A DNA stretch of 64,000 nucleotides, taken from assembly GCA_050291725.1 (NCBI GenBank), contig JBNKKH010000028.1:60304-124303 (forward strand), in the 5' to 3' direction. Positions 1 to 8,209 of the stretch are shown here, one piece after another. Origin of the DNA: JAAGZL01 sp050291725. Its GTDB lineage: Bacteria > Pseudomonadota > Gammaproteobacteria > Chromatiales > Chromatiaceae. Every line of letters starts with the position of its first letter. The first letter of the stretch is position 1. The translations under genes were made by a program, and so were the position numbers. The notes under the pieces are model-generated. The model had not been told where the DNA came from and did not search any database. It saw nothing but the letters and a program-made list of their open reading frames with translations.

Positions 1-1211
1 TTAACAGTCATATCTGTTGTTGTTTTATTCAACACTTTCAAGGTGTATTTATTACGGATAGAGCCATCACTCTCCACCACAAATAGAGGCAACCTTGAGT
101 GCAGCACCTTTAGTTCAACCGCATCCAGTGAGCCAAGTCCAAGAGAAATACCAATCAATGCAATAGTCAGGATCGTAGTATAGATCAACACTCTTGGACG
201 TTTAAAAATAGGCGGATTTTCCCTTCCTTCCAACTCATCCAGTGATGCATATCTAACTAGGCCTTTGGGAAGATTAACCTTTTCCATAACGGAATCACAT
301 GCATCGATACATAGTCCGCACATGATACAGCCTTCCTGTTGTCCGTAACGAATGTCTACGCCAGTCGGACAAACTGCAATACACTGGTTACAATCTACAC
401 AATCTCCTTGAGCACTATCATCATCACCTTTTTTGCGCCTTCCTCTTGGCTCACCTCGATTAAAATCATAGGTTGGAACAACTGTAGTTTGATCTACCAT
501 TACACCTTGCAGCCTGGCATAGGGGCAGAGCCAGAAACATACCTGCTCACGTAGATATCCGGCGAGAATATAGGTTCCGAAGAAAAACATGATAATGGTT
601 ATCATGGCTGAACTAGATAGGTCCAACCGCAGGTTAAATAGATCATCCCACAACTGATAAGCATCGCTAAACCAGGCAACAAAGCTAATACCGGTGAGGG
701 CAGCAATAACCATCCAGAGAAAATGCTTGGTAGCTTTTATACCTATTTTTTTAAGTCCCCACGGTGCTTTTTCCAGCTTACGGCGCTTCACTGGTGGGCC
801 TTCCAACTTATTCTCTATCCAGGTGAAGATATCTGTCCATACCGTTTGGAAGCAGAAGTAGCCACAGTAGGCGCGTCCGATTGTTGCTGTCACCACTGCT
901 AGAAGAATGGCGAAAAACAGCAACATCAGGGAGAGCATCCAAAAATCCTGGGGTAGCACAGTTATACTGAATATATGGAACTTGCGATTTGGAATATCAA
1001 ACAGTACCGCTTGCCGATCACCTAGGCGCAGATAGGGACCAAAAAAGAATATTAACCAAACAGAAGCAGTGGCCCATTTAATGTTACGCCATTTACCAGT
1101 GATACGCTTAGCGTGAATAGTCTCATCACCAGTATTGATTGCAAAATGCCCAGCCTCTTCATATATTTCATCAAATGCTGCACTATTATTTTGTTTCTGA
1201 TCACTGCTCAC
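1..1211 (-). CDS. ccoG: Cytochrome c oxidase accessory protein CcoG (FixG/RdxA family), C-terminus cut by window edge
   Basis: Polyferredoxin-like membrane protein that in other bacteria acts in copper handling for cbb3 oxidase assembly (family knowledge). Seen: a GTG start at 1211 with GGAG about 8 nt upstream, hydrophobic segments, then two ferredoxin-type clusters around 310-410 reading CVDCNQCIAVCP and CIMCGLCIDACD. The frame is still open at base 1, in the C-terminal Ig-like domain (IRNKYTLKVLNK), so only the last residues are missing. It lies downstream of ccoNOQP in the same direction, but a terminator at 1523-1553 and about 370 bp separate it from them, so it may have its own promoter. 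The call is firm. Confidence 0.93.
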   Translation of the reverse strand, partial: MSSDQKQNNSAAFDEIYEEAGHFAINTGDETIHAKRITGKWRNIKWATASVWLIFFFGPYLRLGDRQAVLFDIPNRKFHIFSITVLPQDFWMLSLMLLFFAILLAVVTATIGRAYCGYFCFQTVWTDIFTWIENKLEGPPVKRRKLEKAPWGLKKIGIKATKHFLWMVIAALTGISFVAWFSDAYQLWDDLFNLRLDLSSSAMITIIMFFFGTYILAGYLREQVCFWLCPYARLQGVMVDQTTVVPTYDFNRGEPRGRRKKGDDDSAQGDCVDCNQCIAVCPTGVDIRYGQQEGCIMCGLCIDACDSVMEKVNLPKGLVRYASLDELEGRENPPIFKRPRVLIYTTILTIALIGISLGLGSLDAVELKVLHSRLPLFVVESDGSIRNKYTLKVLNKTTTDMTV

Positions 1212-1578
1212 GTAGGGATCTCCTAATAAACCAATTTGCCACTCAGTCTAATAACAGCAAGGGACTGAACCATTCAATCCGGGCAGTCTACCCAATTTAT
1301 ACCCTTATCCCAATGAGTATTCTCAACCAAGAATAAATATTAATTAGGTAAAACAGGGCAGAATTATTAGCCCTTTCTATTTCAATGTAAAACTGAACTA
1401 ACCGGAAGAAAATAAATAAAAATTAACTGCACTATTCGCGCTAAATAAGTGCCTATACACTGAGCCACTATAGCGTGAAGATCACATACTCTTCAATGCC
1501 TATTGTTACAATAATATCCTGATAAAAAAGGGGAACCATAAGGCCCCCCTTTCTTACTAGAACATAGGTTCTTATCTG
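1212..1578. other. Intergenic region between ccoG and the small cco ORF
   Basis: About 370 AT-rich bases holding the terminator at 1523-1553 and presumably the ccoG promoter. On the minus strand there is a TTGAGA and a TATAAA about 19 bases apart near 1290-1330, a poor match to a sigma70 promoter. I see no coding frame or repeat. Confidence 0.5.
1523..1553 (-). terminator. Rho-independent terminator after the cco operon
   Basis: On the minus strand a stem AAAGGGG...CCCCTTT, with inner G-T and C-G pairs and a TTAT loop, runs directly into a T tract. It lies 26 bases past the stop of the 39-residue ORF at 1579-1698 and would end the ccoNOQP transcript. Confidence 0.82.
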
Positions 1579-1698
1579 CTACTTTTCAGCATCCTTATTC
1601 ATCAGACCTTTAACCTTGAAGCCAAGGTATATAACAATAACAGCACTGATGACCGCTGATAGTATTGAACCCCAAACTACCGCATCAAAATTAAGCAT
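1579..1698 (-). CDS. Small single-span membrane protein in the cbb3 oxidase operon (39 aa)
   Basis: Seen: ATG at 1698 preceded by GAGGTG at good spacing, 39 codons, stop at 1579, and a strong terminator just after it. The peptide starts MLNFDAVVWG, has one hydrophobic helix (about residues 8-26, rich in V, I and A) and a short basic tail (FKVKGLMNKDAEK). It follows ccoP by 72 bases in the same direction. Known: some cbb3 oxidases carry an extra one-helix subunit of this size (CcoM in Pseudomonas stutzeri) and single-helix CcoS-type assembly factors exist. Inference: a small oxidase subunit or assembly factor. I see no specific sequence match, so the function is open; the coding call rests on the ribosome site, length and context. 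Confidence 0.7.
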   Translation of the reverse strand: MLNFDAVVWGSILSAVISAVIVIYLGFKVKGLMNKDAEK

Positions 1699-1770
1699 AA
1701 TCTTCACCTCTTTTTACCTATTCTTAAGAAAACGAATTTTCTTACTTGGTATTACCGGAAGAATCAGGCC

Positions 1771-2670
1771 TTACTGACCTCCACCAAACTTGTAGACGTA
1801 TACGGCCAACTTCTTGATGTCGTCATCTGAAAGCCTTTTACCAAATGTAGGCATTTCAGCTTCGCGGGTTTTTGGATCATTAGCAGCATTCACACCATGC
1901 ATAATGGTGTACTTGGCACTAGCTAGCTTATCAGGCTCATTAAAACGCCAAACTGAATCTGTCAGGTTAGCTGAACCGAGGGCATGCATACCTTTAGCAT
2001 CCATACCGTGACATGCTACACAACCCTTTGAGGTAAACAGTGCCTTGCCAGCAGGGTCATCTTTACCTTCACTCAAACCAACTACGTATGCCGCCAGAGC
2101 ATCAATCTCAGCTTCAGACAAAATACCTGCATGAGCAGTCATGCCTGCAGAAGGGATCTTTGCATTAGGTCCACGGCCATTAGTGATGGTCTGAACGATA
2201 GTCTCAATGTTACCACCCCACAGCCAGTCATTATCAACCAGCACAGGAAAACCAACGGTTCCCTGACCAGCAGAGCCATGACAAGCAGCACAGTTATCAC
2301 CAAACAGTACCTTACCAGCACCAGCTCCGTCGCCGTGACTGATATAGTTAGCTAGCTCTTCGTCGGCCAAGATCTGCTTGGCACTCATGCCAGCAATCCT
2401 GTCCTCAAAAGGAGCTCGCACTGCCTCAACCTCAGCAACGCCTTTTTTGTACTCGGTCATCTGAGTCCAATCTGTCATACCCTTGTTGTAGCCTACACCT
2501 TGGAAGGTTGGCCACTGTGGGTAGATAATGCCATAGCCCATAATAAAGGCAATTGACGCGTAGAAGCACAGCATCCACCATGCTGGTGGCGGGTTAGACG
2601 CTTCGCAGAGGTTATCGTCCCAGACGTGCCCTGTTGTTGCTTCACCCGGAAATGGATTATTTTCCGCCAT
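1771..2670 (-). CDS. ccoP: cbb3-type cytochrome c oxidase subunit III, diheme CcoP
   Basis: Membrane-anchored diheme c-type cytochrome that passes electrons to the CcoNO core of the high-affinity terminal oxidase. Seen: 299 aa, a short cytoplasmic N-terminus, one membrane helix at about residues 31-50, then two periplasmic cytochrome c domains with heme motifs CAACH (127-131) and CVACH (217-221) and distal Met candidates in the PSAGM and EMPTFG segments. Length is normal for CcoP. It starts one base after the ccoQ stop, so translation is likely coupled. Confidence 0.97.
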   Translation of the reverse strand: MAENNPFPGEATTGHVWDDNLCEASNPPPAWWMLCFYASIAFIMGYGIIYPQWPTFQGVGYNKGMTDWTQMTEYKKGVAEVEAVRAPFEDRIAGMSAKQILADEELANYISHGDGAGAGKVLFGDNCAACHGSAGQGTVGFPVLVDNDWLWGGNIETIVQTITNGRGPNAKIPSAGMTAHAGILSEAEIDALAAYVVGLSEGKDDPAGKALFTSKGCVACHGMDAKGMHALGSANLTDSVWRFNEPDKLASAKYTIMHGVNAANDPKTREAEMPTFGKRLSDDDIKKLAVYVYKFGGGQ

Positions 2671-2671
2671 T

Positions 2672-2869
2672 TTATTCTCCAGTATTCACTTGTTCGTCGT
2701 CTATCGGAATATTTTTATTCGACTCCATACCCTTATTTTTGGGCATGAGGACGTAGATATATAGTCCGAGCATCAGAAAGAAGATTACGACCGTAATTAT
2801 GGTACCTATCCAGTCGTTGGTGGTCATAGCCTCCCAATCTGTATGAAAGTATTCGATCAAACTACTCAC
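2672..2869 (-). CDS. ccoQ: cbb3-type cytochrome oxidase subunit CcoQ (FixQ)
   Basis: Small one-helix subunit that stabilises the cbb3 complex. Seen: a hydrophobic helix (GTIITVVIFFLMLGLYIYVL) followed by a short polar tail ending in VNTGE. Start choice is uncertain: a GTG at 2869 overlaps the ccoO stop and has AAGG upstream; an ATG at 2887 lacks a ribosome site; an ATG at 2827 (MTTNDWIG) has GGGAGG only two bases away and would give 51 aa, close to typical CcoQ length. I chose the GTG. Position between ccoO and ccoP is the classical order. Confidence 0.9.
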   Translation of the reverse strand: MSSLIEYFHTDWEAMTTNDWIGTIITVVIFFLMLGLYIYVLMPKNKGMESNKNIPIDDEQVNTGE

Positions 2870-3554
2870 GATATACCTTGTTCTCATCTATTTTAGCCAT
2901 GGTACCAAGCACCTGGAGGAAAGCCACTACAGCATCCTCTTCGGTCTTGCCAGCCAGCCATTTAGGTGAGTTCTCAATGTCAGCATCGGTGTAAGGTACA
3001 CCCACCATCCGCATGCCAGCCATATGAGCCTTCATCCTATTCTCGTCGAGCATCTGATGCTGCAGCCATGGGTAGTTAGGCATTACGGACTCTGGTACAA
3101 CTGAGCGTGGCGCACGCAGATGCTTGCGGTGCCAGTTGTTAGAGTACTTGCCGCCAAGGCGAGCAATATCAGGACCGGTACGCTTGGAACCCCACTGGAA
3201 CGGATGGTCATACATAGACTCTGAAGCCAATGAGTAGTGACCATAACGCTCTTTCTCATCACGGAACGGACGAATCATCTGTGAATGACAAAGATAGCAA
3301 CCCTCTTTGCGATAGATGAAACGACCATACAGCTCTAAAGGTGTGTATGGACGCACACCATCTCCAGGCTTATGGTCAGCCAGGGTCTGCCCTTCAGCAC
3401 GATCCCAGACGATCTCTGGGTACTTGTTGTACTCCATGGTGTCATCGATAATGAACAGCGGCACGATCTCCACGATACCACCGACGGTCAGGACCATTGC
3501 CAAAATGATGGCAAACCCCGCTATGTTTTTCTCTAATTTCTCTTGAAAAGCCAT
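2862..3554 (-). CDS. ccoO: cbb3-type cytochrome c oxidase subunit II, monoheme CcoO
   Basis: Monoheme c-type subunit of cbb3 oxidase. Seen: 230 aa with an N-terminal membrane anchor (about residues 12-36) and one periplasmic heme c domain with CYLCH at 86-90 followed by SQMIRPF, a CcoO hallmark; the axial Met is probably in the VMPNYPWL segment. It lies 17 bases after ccoN and overlaps the start of ccoQ, all as expected for a ccoNOQP operon. Confidence 0.97.
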   Translation of the reverse strand: MAFQEKLEKNIAGFAIILAMVLTVGGIVEIVPLFIIDDTMEYNKYPEIVWDRAEGQTLADHKPGDGVRPYTPLELYGRFIYRKEGCYLCHSQMIRPFRDEKERYGHYSLASESMYDHPFQWGSKRTGPDIARLGGKYSNNWHRKHLRAPRSVVPESVMPNYPWLQHQMLDENRMKAHMAGMRMVGVPYTDADIENSPKWLAGKTEEDAVVAFLQVLGTMAKIDENKVYRE

Positions 3555-3571
3555 GTCAATTTTCCTCTAAC

Positions 3572-4999
3572 TTAGGCTGCTGCAGCGCGAGCTTCAGCAA
3601 CACTGCCCTGGGAAATGGATTTAGCGGCAGTCATTACTACGTTAACAGCCATTATAAAAGCGCCGATAAAGAAGATACCGCCGCCTACCAGACGCATTAC
3701 GTAGTAGGGGTGCATAGCTTCAACAGACTCTGCAAAGGTGTAAGCCAAAGTACCGTACTCATCATAAGCACGCCACATCAGACCCTGCATGATTCCAGAT
3801 ACCCACATAGCAACGATGTAGATAACAGTACCGATGGTAGCGGTCCAGAAGTGAGCATTGATCAGCTTGTTTGACCACATCTCCACATGGAATACGCGAG
3901 TCAGCAGATGGTAAAGAGCACCCATACCAACCATGGCTACCCAACCCAGAGCACCAGAGTGAACGTGCCCAACAGTCCAGTCAGTGTAGTGAGAGAGAGC
4001 GTTAACGGTCTTGAGTGACATTACCGGACCCTCAAAGGTTGACATTGCATAGAAGGCCAGAGAGATGATCAGGAAGCGTAGAATGTAGTCAGTACGCAGT
4101 TTATCCCAAGCACCTGATAGGGTCATCATACCGTCCACAGCACCACCCCATGATGGAATGATCATAGCGATGGATACAGCAGCTCCAAGAGAGCCGGTCC
4201 AATCAGGCAGAGCGGTGTATTGCAGATGGTGAGGACCAAGCCATACATAACCGAACATCAGAGCCCAGAAATGGATCACTGACAGACGATATGAGAAGAC
4301 CGGACGACCAGCCTGTTTAGGTACGAAGTAGTACATGATGCCAAGGAAACCAGCAGTCAGATAGAATCCAACAGCATTATGGCCCCACCACCACTGAACC
4401 ATGGCGTCCTGAACACCGGAGAAGACGGAGTATGAAACAAACATCTCTACCGGAATTGCCAGGCTATTAACCACATGCAGATAGGTGATCATTACCATCA
4501 TGCCGAGGTAGAACCAGTTAGACACATAGATGTGAGGCTGGGATCTGTTAGCAATAGTCATGATGAAGTTAAACATGAATGAGAGCCAAACCACTGCTAC
4601 AGCAATATCTAGTGGCCACTCTAGCTCGGCATACTCTTTACCGGAGGTGATACCCAGCGGATAAGAAAGTACTGCGCCAACGATAATCAGGTTCCAACCT
4701 ATAAAGGTAAACCATGCCAACTTATCGCTCCACACCCTTGTTTGACAAGTGCGCTGCACACTGTAAAAACCTGTTGCCATCAGGGTACAACCGCCGAAGG
4801 CAAAGATTACAGCGTTAGTATGGAGTGGACGCAAGCGCCCAAAGGTAAGATATTGAATATCAAAGTTCATGACCGGCCAGGCTAATTGCGATGCGATAAG
4901 CACGCCCACTAGGGCACCTACCACAACGTAAATCACCGCCAAAACCGCGAACCAGCGTACAACAGCGTAGTTGTACTTCTGTTCTAATGTCGATTCCAC
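3572..4999 (-). CDS. ccoN: cbb3-type cytochrome c oxidase catalytic subunit I, CcoN
   Basis: Catalytic heme-copper subunit that reduces O2 at low oxygen tension and pumps protons. Seen: about 475 aa, some 12 hydrophobic segments, conserved stretches such as FGRLRPLHTNAVIFAFGG, WWWGHNAVGFYLTAGFLG, GPHHLQYTALPDW and HVHSGALGWV that hold the heme and CuB histidines. An upstream ATG at 5059 would add 20 residues unlike the family. A GTG at 4999, with AGGAGG seven bases upstream, gives the usual N-terminus (VESTLEQKYNYAVVRWF); the adjacent GTG at 5002 is the alternative. First gene of the operon, so the long upstream region should hold its control signals. Confidence 0.96.
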   Translation of the reverse strand: MESTLEQKYNYAVVRWFAVLAVIYVVVGALVGVLIASQLAWPVMNFDIQYLTFGRLRPLHTNAVIFAFGGCTLMATGFYSVQRTCQTRVWSDKLAWFTFIGWNLIIVGAVLSYPLGITSGKEYAELEWPLDIAVAVVWLSFMFNFIMTIANRSQPHIYVSNWFYLGMMVMITYLHVVNSLAIPVEMFVSYSVFSGVQDAMVQWWWGHNAVGFYLTAGFLGIMYYFVPKQAGRPVFSYRLSVIHFWALMFGYVWLGPHHLQYTALPDWTGSLGAAVSIAMIIPSWGGAVDGMMTLSGAWDKLRTDYILRFLIISLAFYAMSTFEGPVMSLKTVNALSHYTDWTVGHVHSGALGWVAMVGMGALYHLLTRVFHVEMWSNKLINAHFWTATIGTVIYIVAMWVSGIMQGLMWRAYDEYGTLAYTFAESVEAMHPYYVMRLVGGGIFFIGAFIMAVNVVMTAAKSISQGSVAEARAAAA

Positions 5000-5393
5000 C
5001 ACGGATCCTCCTATTTTATTAACGAATAATCGCTTACAACTAAATTTGGCGCTAAGCACCAGATACTTAAAGAAAATTTTTAAACTAAAACTTGAATAGT
5101 TCTCATAACTAAAGCCAGAAAACCCCCCACTGTTTTTTTGTTATCTAACACTCTATTTTGTCTAACCACTACGCCAAATACCGCTTTGCGTAGCCACATT
5201 TTTTAACATTTTATCTATCGGCTCACCTGGCAATACCAAACACATAGGAATCGGTGTTGCCACACACATATACCTTATCTAATAAAAAACGTTAAAAATC
5301 AGCATGTTATTCACAATACAAAACAACCTGTCATTTATTTAAAAATTGGTTATTTGACGTGTCTGAGATTAATGGATAACCAACAACCTGTAA

Positions 5394-5407
5394 TTGACCC
5401 AGGTCAA
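5394..5407. promoter_or_regulatory. FNR/ANR/FixK-like binding site upstream of ccoNOQP
   Basis: The sequence TTGACCCAGGTCAA is a perfect inverted repeat of the form TTGAC-N4-GTCAA. It differs from the FNR consensus (TTGAT-N4-ATCAA) by one symmetric base in each half. cbb3 operons are commonly activated by FNR-type regulators under low oxygen (known); the assignment here is inference because the site is about 390 bases from ccoN. Confidence 0.6.
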
Positions 5408-5444
5408 CATTTTAGTTGTTATGCCACTAGTTTTAAAAATTATT

Positions 5445-5458
5445 GTGGCATATGCCAC
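5445..5458. promoter_or_regulatory. Perfect 14-bp palindrome, possible operator
   Basis: GTGGCATATGCCAC reads the same on both strands. A related TATGCCACTA lies 25 bases to the left (about 5420) and TATGCCA recurs near 5533. The symmetry and the repeated half-site suggest a binding site for a dimeric regulator upstream of the cbb3 operon. The regulator is unknown. Confidence 0.4.
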
Positions 5459-5570
5459 TACTACACAGGTGAGTTATTAGCTATTTTTATTTATGCAGAA
5501 GGCATTTTATAGTTATAGTTAAAGATTGCCATATATGCCAATAATTATACGCTTTCTCAGGAGGTTATAG

Positions 5571-6293
5571 CTAGGCTGATCCAGGCTTATTTATATCGAA
5601 CTGAAGCTTTCTTTCCAGAGATATGGAGTCTGGAAGAATAGTGGCCCCATAGGCCAAAACCTCTACCCCAAGCTCCATGGCCTGCTGCAGAGTAGATGAA
5701 TATTTAAAATCAATATCCCACGCTGGAGCTATGCGCTTAATGCCGGTATGGGCCACATTGAACAACAGTACCGCCCTATTGCCCTCTTCCACCACACCGA
5801 TTAGCTCCCTAAGATGTTTACGTCCGCGCACAGTAACCGCGTCAGGGAAAACTCCAACTCCATCCTCTGTAGACAAAGTCAGATTCTTTACTTCCACATA
5901 ACAGTCAGCTGAGCCTTCCTTTTTGAGCAAAATATCGATTCTACTCTTCTCTACGCCATAGGGTCGCTCGGTAAACAGCTCATCGTAACCGGCTAGCTCT
6001 TCTACTCTGCAGTCGAGAATAGCTTCTTTGACTAGATGATTGGCGCGATTTGTATTTATGCAGGCCAGATGGCGCCCCTCAACCTCCACCAGCTCCCAGG
6101 TGTAGCGTAGCTTGCGCTTAGGATTATCAGAATCAAGCAGCCATACCCTGCTGCCGTGGTCACAGCAGTTGAGCATAGAGCCAGTATTAGCACAATGAGC
6201 GGTAACCATTTCACCACTCTCCAACTCCACATCGGCTAGAAAGCGTTTATAGCGCTTTATGAGGCGACCTGGGATTAGCTCTGGATATTTCAT
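5571..6293 (-). CDS. sfsA: SfsA family protein (sugar fermentation stimulation protein homologue)
   Basis: Member of the SfsA family: an N-terminal OB-like nucleic-acid-binding part and a C-terminal nuclease-like fold; the E. coli protein binds DNA and affects maltose gene expression, but its biochemical role is unsettled. Seen: 240 aa with family blocks PELIPGRLIKRYKRFLADVE, TAHCANTGSM, SRIDILL and YVEVKNLTL (the last with the D-E-K nuclease-like residues). Normal length for the family (about 230-240 aa). Read on its own between the oxidase operon and the peroxiredoxin gene. Confidence 0.93.
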   Translation of the reverse strand: MKYPELIPGRLIKRYKRFLADVELESGEMVTAHCANTGSMLNCCDHGSRVWLLDSDNPKRKLRYTWELVEVEGRHLACINTNRANHLVKEAILDCRVEELAGYDELFTERPYGVEKSRIDILLKKEGSADCYVEVKNLTLSTEDGVGVFPDAVTVRGRKHLRELIGVVEEGNRAVLLFNVAHTGIKRIAPAWDIDFKYSSTLQQAMELGVEVLAYGATILPDSISLERKLQFDINKPGSA

Positions 6294-6351
6294 GCGTAAG
6301 AAAACGACGAGGATTGTCGCCTATACAGTGAACAAGATGGCAGGGAATAAA

Positions 6352-6382
6352 CAGAGGGCACGATATAACACCGTGCCCTCTG
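6352..6382 (-). terminator. Rho-independent terminator after the peroxiredoxin gene
   Basis: An 11-bp perfect stem (CAGAGGGCACG and CGTGCCCTCTG) with a nine-base loop, followed on the minus strand by TTTATT. It lies 18 bases past the peroxiredoxin stop. Confidence 0.78.
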
Positions 6383-6399
6383 CTAAAAGTGAAGATCTA

Positions 6400-6996
6400 C
6401 TACAGCTCTTCGTGGTTGTTAGCCAGATATTCAGCAACACCCTCGGTTGAGCCTTTCATACCGCTTTTACCCTTCTGCCAACCGGCTGGGCAAACTTCGC
6501 CATGCTCTTCGGTAAACTGCAGGGCATCCACAACACGTAGCATCTCATCAATATCCCTTCCCAGAGATAGGTTGTTCACAACCTGATGCTGAACCATTCC
6601 CTCTTTGTCGATAAGGAATGAACCACGCAGAGCAATACCTGGTCCGGTTCTCAAATCATAGGCATCGGTAACCTCTTTATTAATATCAGCTACCAGCGGG
6701 AACTGAACATTACCAATGCCGCCATTCTCAATTGCAGTATTTTTCCATGCCAGATGACTAAAATGAGAATCTATAGAAACACCAATAACTTCAACGTTCC
6801 TGGTTTTAAACTCTTCCAAACGCTTATCGAAGGCAATGATCTCAGATGGACATACAAAGGTGAAATCCAGTGGATAGAAGAACAGCACCACGTATTTCCC
6901 TTTGTAATCAGAAAGGGATATCTCCTGAAAACTGTTATCTGGCATCACTGCCTGCGCTTTAAAATCCGGCGCTTCTTTTGCAACTAGTACGGACAT
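6400..6996 (-). CDS. Typical 2-Cys peroxiredoxin (AhpC/TSA family)
   Basis: Thiol peroxidase reducing hydrogen and organic peroxides, probably cytoplasmic. Seen: 198 aa, peroxidatic Cys49 in FYPLDFTFVCP, resolving Cys169 in the HGEVCPAGW motif, catalytic Thr and Arg regions, and a C-terminal extension typical of the Prx1/AhpC-like subgroup. An upstream ATG at 7017 is open, but the ATG at 6996 has AGGAG seven bases upstream and gives the standard N-terminus (MSVLVAKEAPDF). It lies 67 bases downstream of the superoxide reductase gene in the same direction, so superoxide-to-peroxide-to-water detoxification may be co-expressed. Confidence 0.95.
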   Translation of the reverse strand: MSVLVAKEAPDFKAQAVMPDNSFQEISLSDYKGKYVVLFFYPLDFTFVCPSEIIAFDKRLEEFKTRNVEVIGVSIDSHFSHLAWKNTAIENGGIGNVQFPLVADINKEVTDAYDLRTGPGIALRGSFLIDKEGMVQHQVVNNLSLGRDIDEMLRVVDALQFTEEHGEVCPAGWQKGKSGMKGSTEGVAEYLANNHEEL

Positions 6997-7063
6997 TATT
7001 ATCTCCTGATTTAACAATTATATTCGTCTATCTATATGATATAGCTGCTGCCAATATCACCAA

Positions 7064-7453
7064 TTAATTCACGTTTATCTCAACTGGATCACTCTCCCAC
7101 AGACCATGTTTGGTGCAGTAGGACATAGCGGTAAGACTCAGTTTCTCAGATGTTGGAACTATATTGAATGTTACCTGAGCATTTCCTTTGGCACCATTAC
7201 CACCGAGAGATCCTGGTGGAAAACTTGCCTCAGCCAACAGGGTCTGTCCATTATAGAGCTGAATTGTTCTAATGTAATGATCATTATCATCCGGATGGGA
7301 GTACTCATTGCCCATTTTTACTGTAACTGCGAAAGCCTGCTCTTTTTGAGCGTTGTCGGCACAGTGAATGAAGGGAGAGTGACGATCTATATAATCTTTC
7401 TTGGCCTCTTTCTCTACCTGATCTATATCTTCATAACGATTAATTACCGGCAT
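7064..7453 (-). CDS. Superoxide reductase, class II (neelaredoxin / desulfoferrodoxin family)
   Basis: Non-heme iron enzyme that reduces superoxide to peroxide without releasing O2; typical of anaerobes and microaerophiles. Seen: 129 aa with the iron-ligand pattern of the family: DRHSPFIHC (His), YSHPDDNDHYI (two His) and SYCTKHGLWES (Cys and His). No N-terminal desulforedoxin Cys4 centre, hence class II. The residue before the first His motif is a basic/acidic pair (Asp-Arg) where many members have Glu-Lys; this could affect catalysis. AAGGAG lies seven bases before the ATG. Next to peroxiredoxin and divergent from msrA. Confidence 0.88.
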   Translation of the reverse strand: MPVINRYEDIDQVEKEAKKDYIDRHSPFIHCADNAQKEQAFAVTVKMGNEYSHPDDNDHYIRTIQLYNGQTLLAEASFPPGSLGGNGAKGNAQVTFNIVPTSEKLSLTAMSYCTKHGLWESDPVEINVN

Positions 7454-7635
7454 TTTGCTTCTCCTTAACTAAGATTCAAATAGTCTGTTGTTCGCTTACC
7501 AACATATTTGTCGTTATTCTGTCATTAATGATGGTATCCTGTCAACGATTTTTTTGATAAATATCGCAAATTGCCAAATGGTCTATATATTCAAATATGG
7601 TCAATGGTAGTTAGAGATAGTTACAGGAGTATGGC

Positions 7636-8166
7636 ATGGAGACAAAACCAAACAAGGCCACCTTTGCCGGAGGCTGTTTCTGGTGTATCGAGTCGGAATT
7701 CAAGGAGATCAAAGGAGTACTCGCAGCGGTGTCGGGCTACACCGGAGGAGATATTAAGAACCCCACATATGAACAGGTGTGCTCGGGCACCTCAGGGCAT
7801 ATTGAGGCGGTTGAGGTTATTTTCGACAGCTCGGAAATAACATATGAGGAGTTGGTGGAGATCTTTTGGCGCCAGATTGACCCAACCGACCGAGATGGTC
7901 AATTTGCCGACCGCGGCAGCCAATACCAGCCGGTCATCTTCTATCATGACGACACACAGAAAGAGATAGCGCAAATCTCCAAGGCAAGACTGGAGGCTTC
8001 AGGACGCTTTCAAGACTCTATCGCCACAGACATTCTACCTGCCACTAAATTTTATCCAGCAGAAGAGTATCACCAAGACTACTACCTAAAGCACCCTGTC
8101 CACTACAAGATGTATCGCCATGGATCAGGTAGAGATAGCTTTCTGAAAAAAAGCTGGGATAAATAG
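7636..8166 (+). CDS. msrA: Peptide-methionine (S)-S-oxide reductase MsrA
   Basis: Repairs oxidised methionine (S-sulfoxide) in proteins. Seen: 176 aa, active-site GGCFWC at residues 12-17 with catalytic Cys14, and family blocks GYTGG, YEQVCSGTSGHIEAVEV, FWRQIDPTDRDGQFADRGSQY and EEYHQDYYLKHP. A resolving Cys near the C-terminus is not present; Cys17 or another residue may serve. GGAG lies about 11 bases before the ATG. Divergent from the superoxide reductase gene, convergent with rubrerythrin. Confidence 0.96.
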   Translation: METKPNKATFAGGCFWCIESEFKEIKGVLAAVSGYTGGDIKNPTYEQVCSGTSGHIEAVEVIFDSSEITYEELVEIFWRQIDPTDRDGQFADRGSQYQPVIFYHDDTQKEIAQISKARLEASGRFQDSIATDILPATKFYPAEEYHQDYYLKHPVHYKMYRHGSGRDSFLKKSWDK

Positions 8167-8170
8167 AAAA

Positions 8171-8197
8171 GGCCCGAAAGCAATCGGGCCTCTCTTT
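8171..8197. terminator. Bidirectional terminator between msrA and rubrerythrin
   Basis: A seven-base perfect stem (GGCCCGA and TCGGGCC) with a six-base loop. A T-rich run follows on the plus strand (TCTCTTT) and on the minus strand (TTTTCT), so it can serve both converging genes. Confidence 0.8.
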
Positions 8198-8209
8198 AAC
8201 ATCTGTGTT

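Larger units (their letters stand above)
5000..5570. other. Upstream region of the cbb3 oxidase operon, gene-free
   Basis: About 570 AT-rich bases between the sfsA stop and the ccoN start, both read leftwards. It holds an FNR-like site (5394-5407), a perfect 14-bp palindrome (5445-5458) with a partial copy near 5419, and a long-loop hairpin at about 5229-5262 (GGCAATACC against GGTGTTGCC). No convincing ORF on either strand. If the FNR-like site controls ccoN, the transcript would have an untranslated leader of about 350 bases. Confidence 0.6.

Noticed and set aside
5229..5262. GGCAATACC / GGTGTTGCC hairpin as a riboswitch upstream of ccoN
   Set aside because: It is a single long-loop stem with no conserved core that I recognise and no link to a ribosome site.
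7064..7453. SoxZ-like sulfur-oxidation protein
   Set aside because: The Cys/His pattern (HSPFIHC, HPDDNDH, CTKHGLW) is that of a superoxide reductase iron site, which SoxZ lacks.
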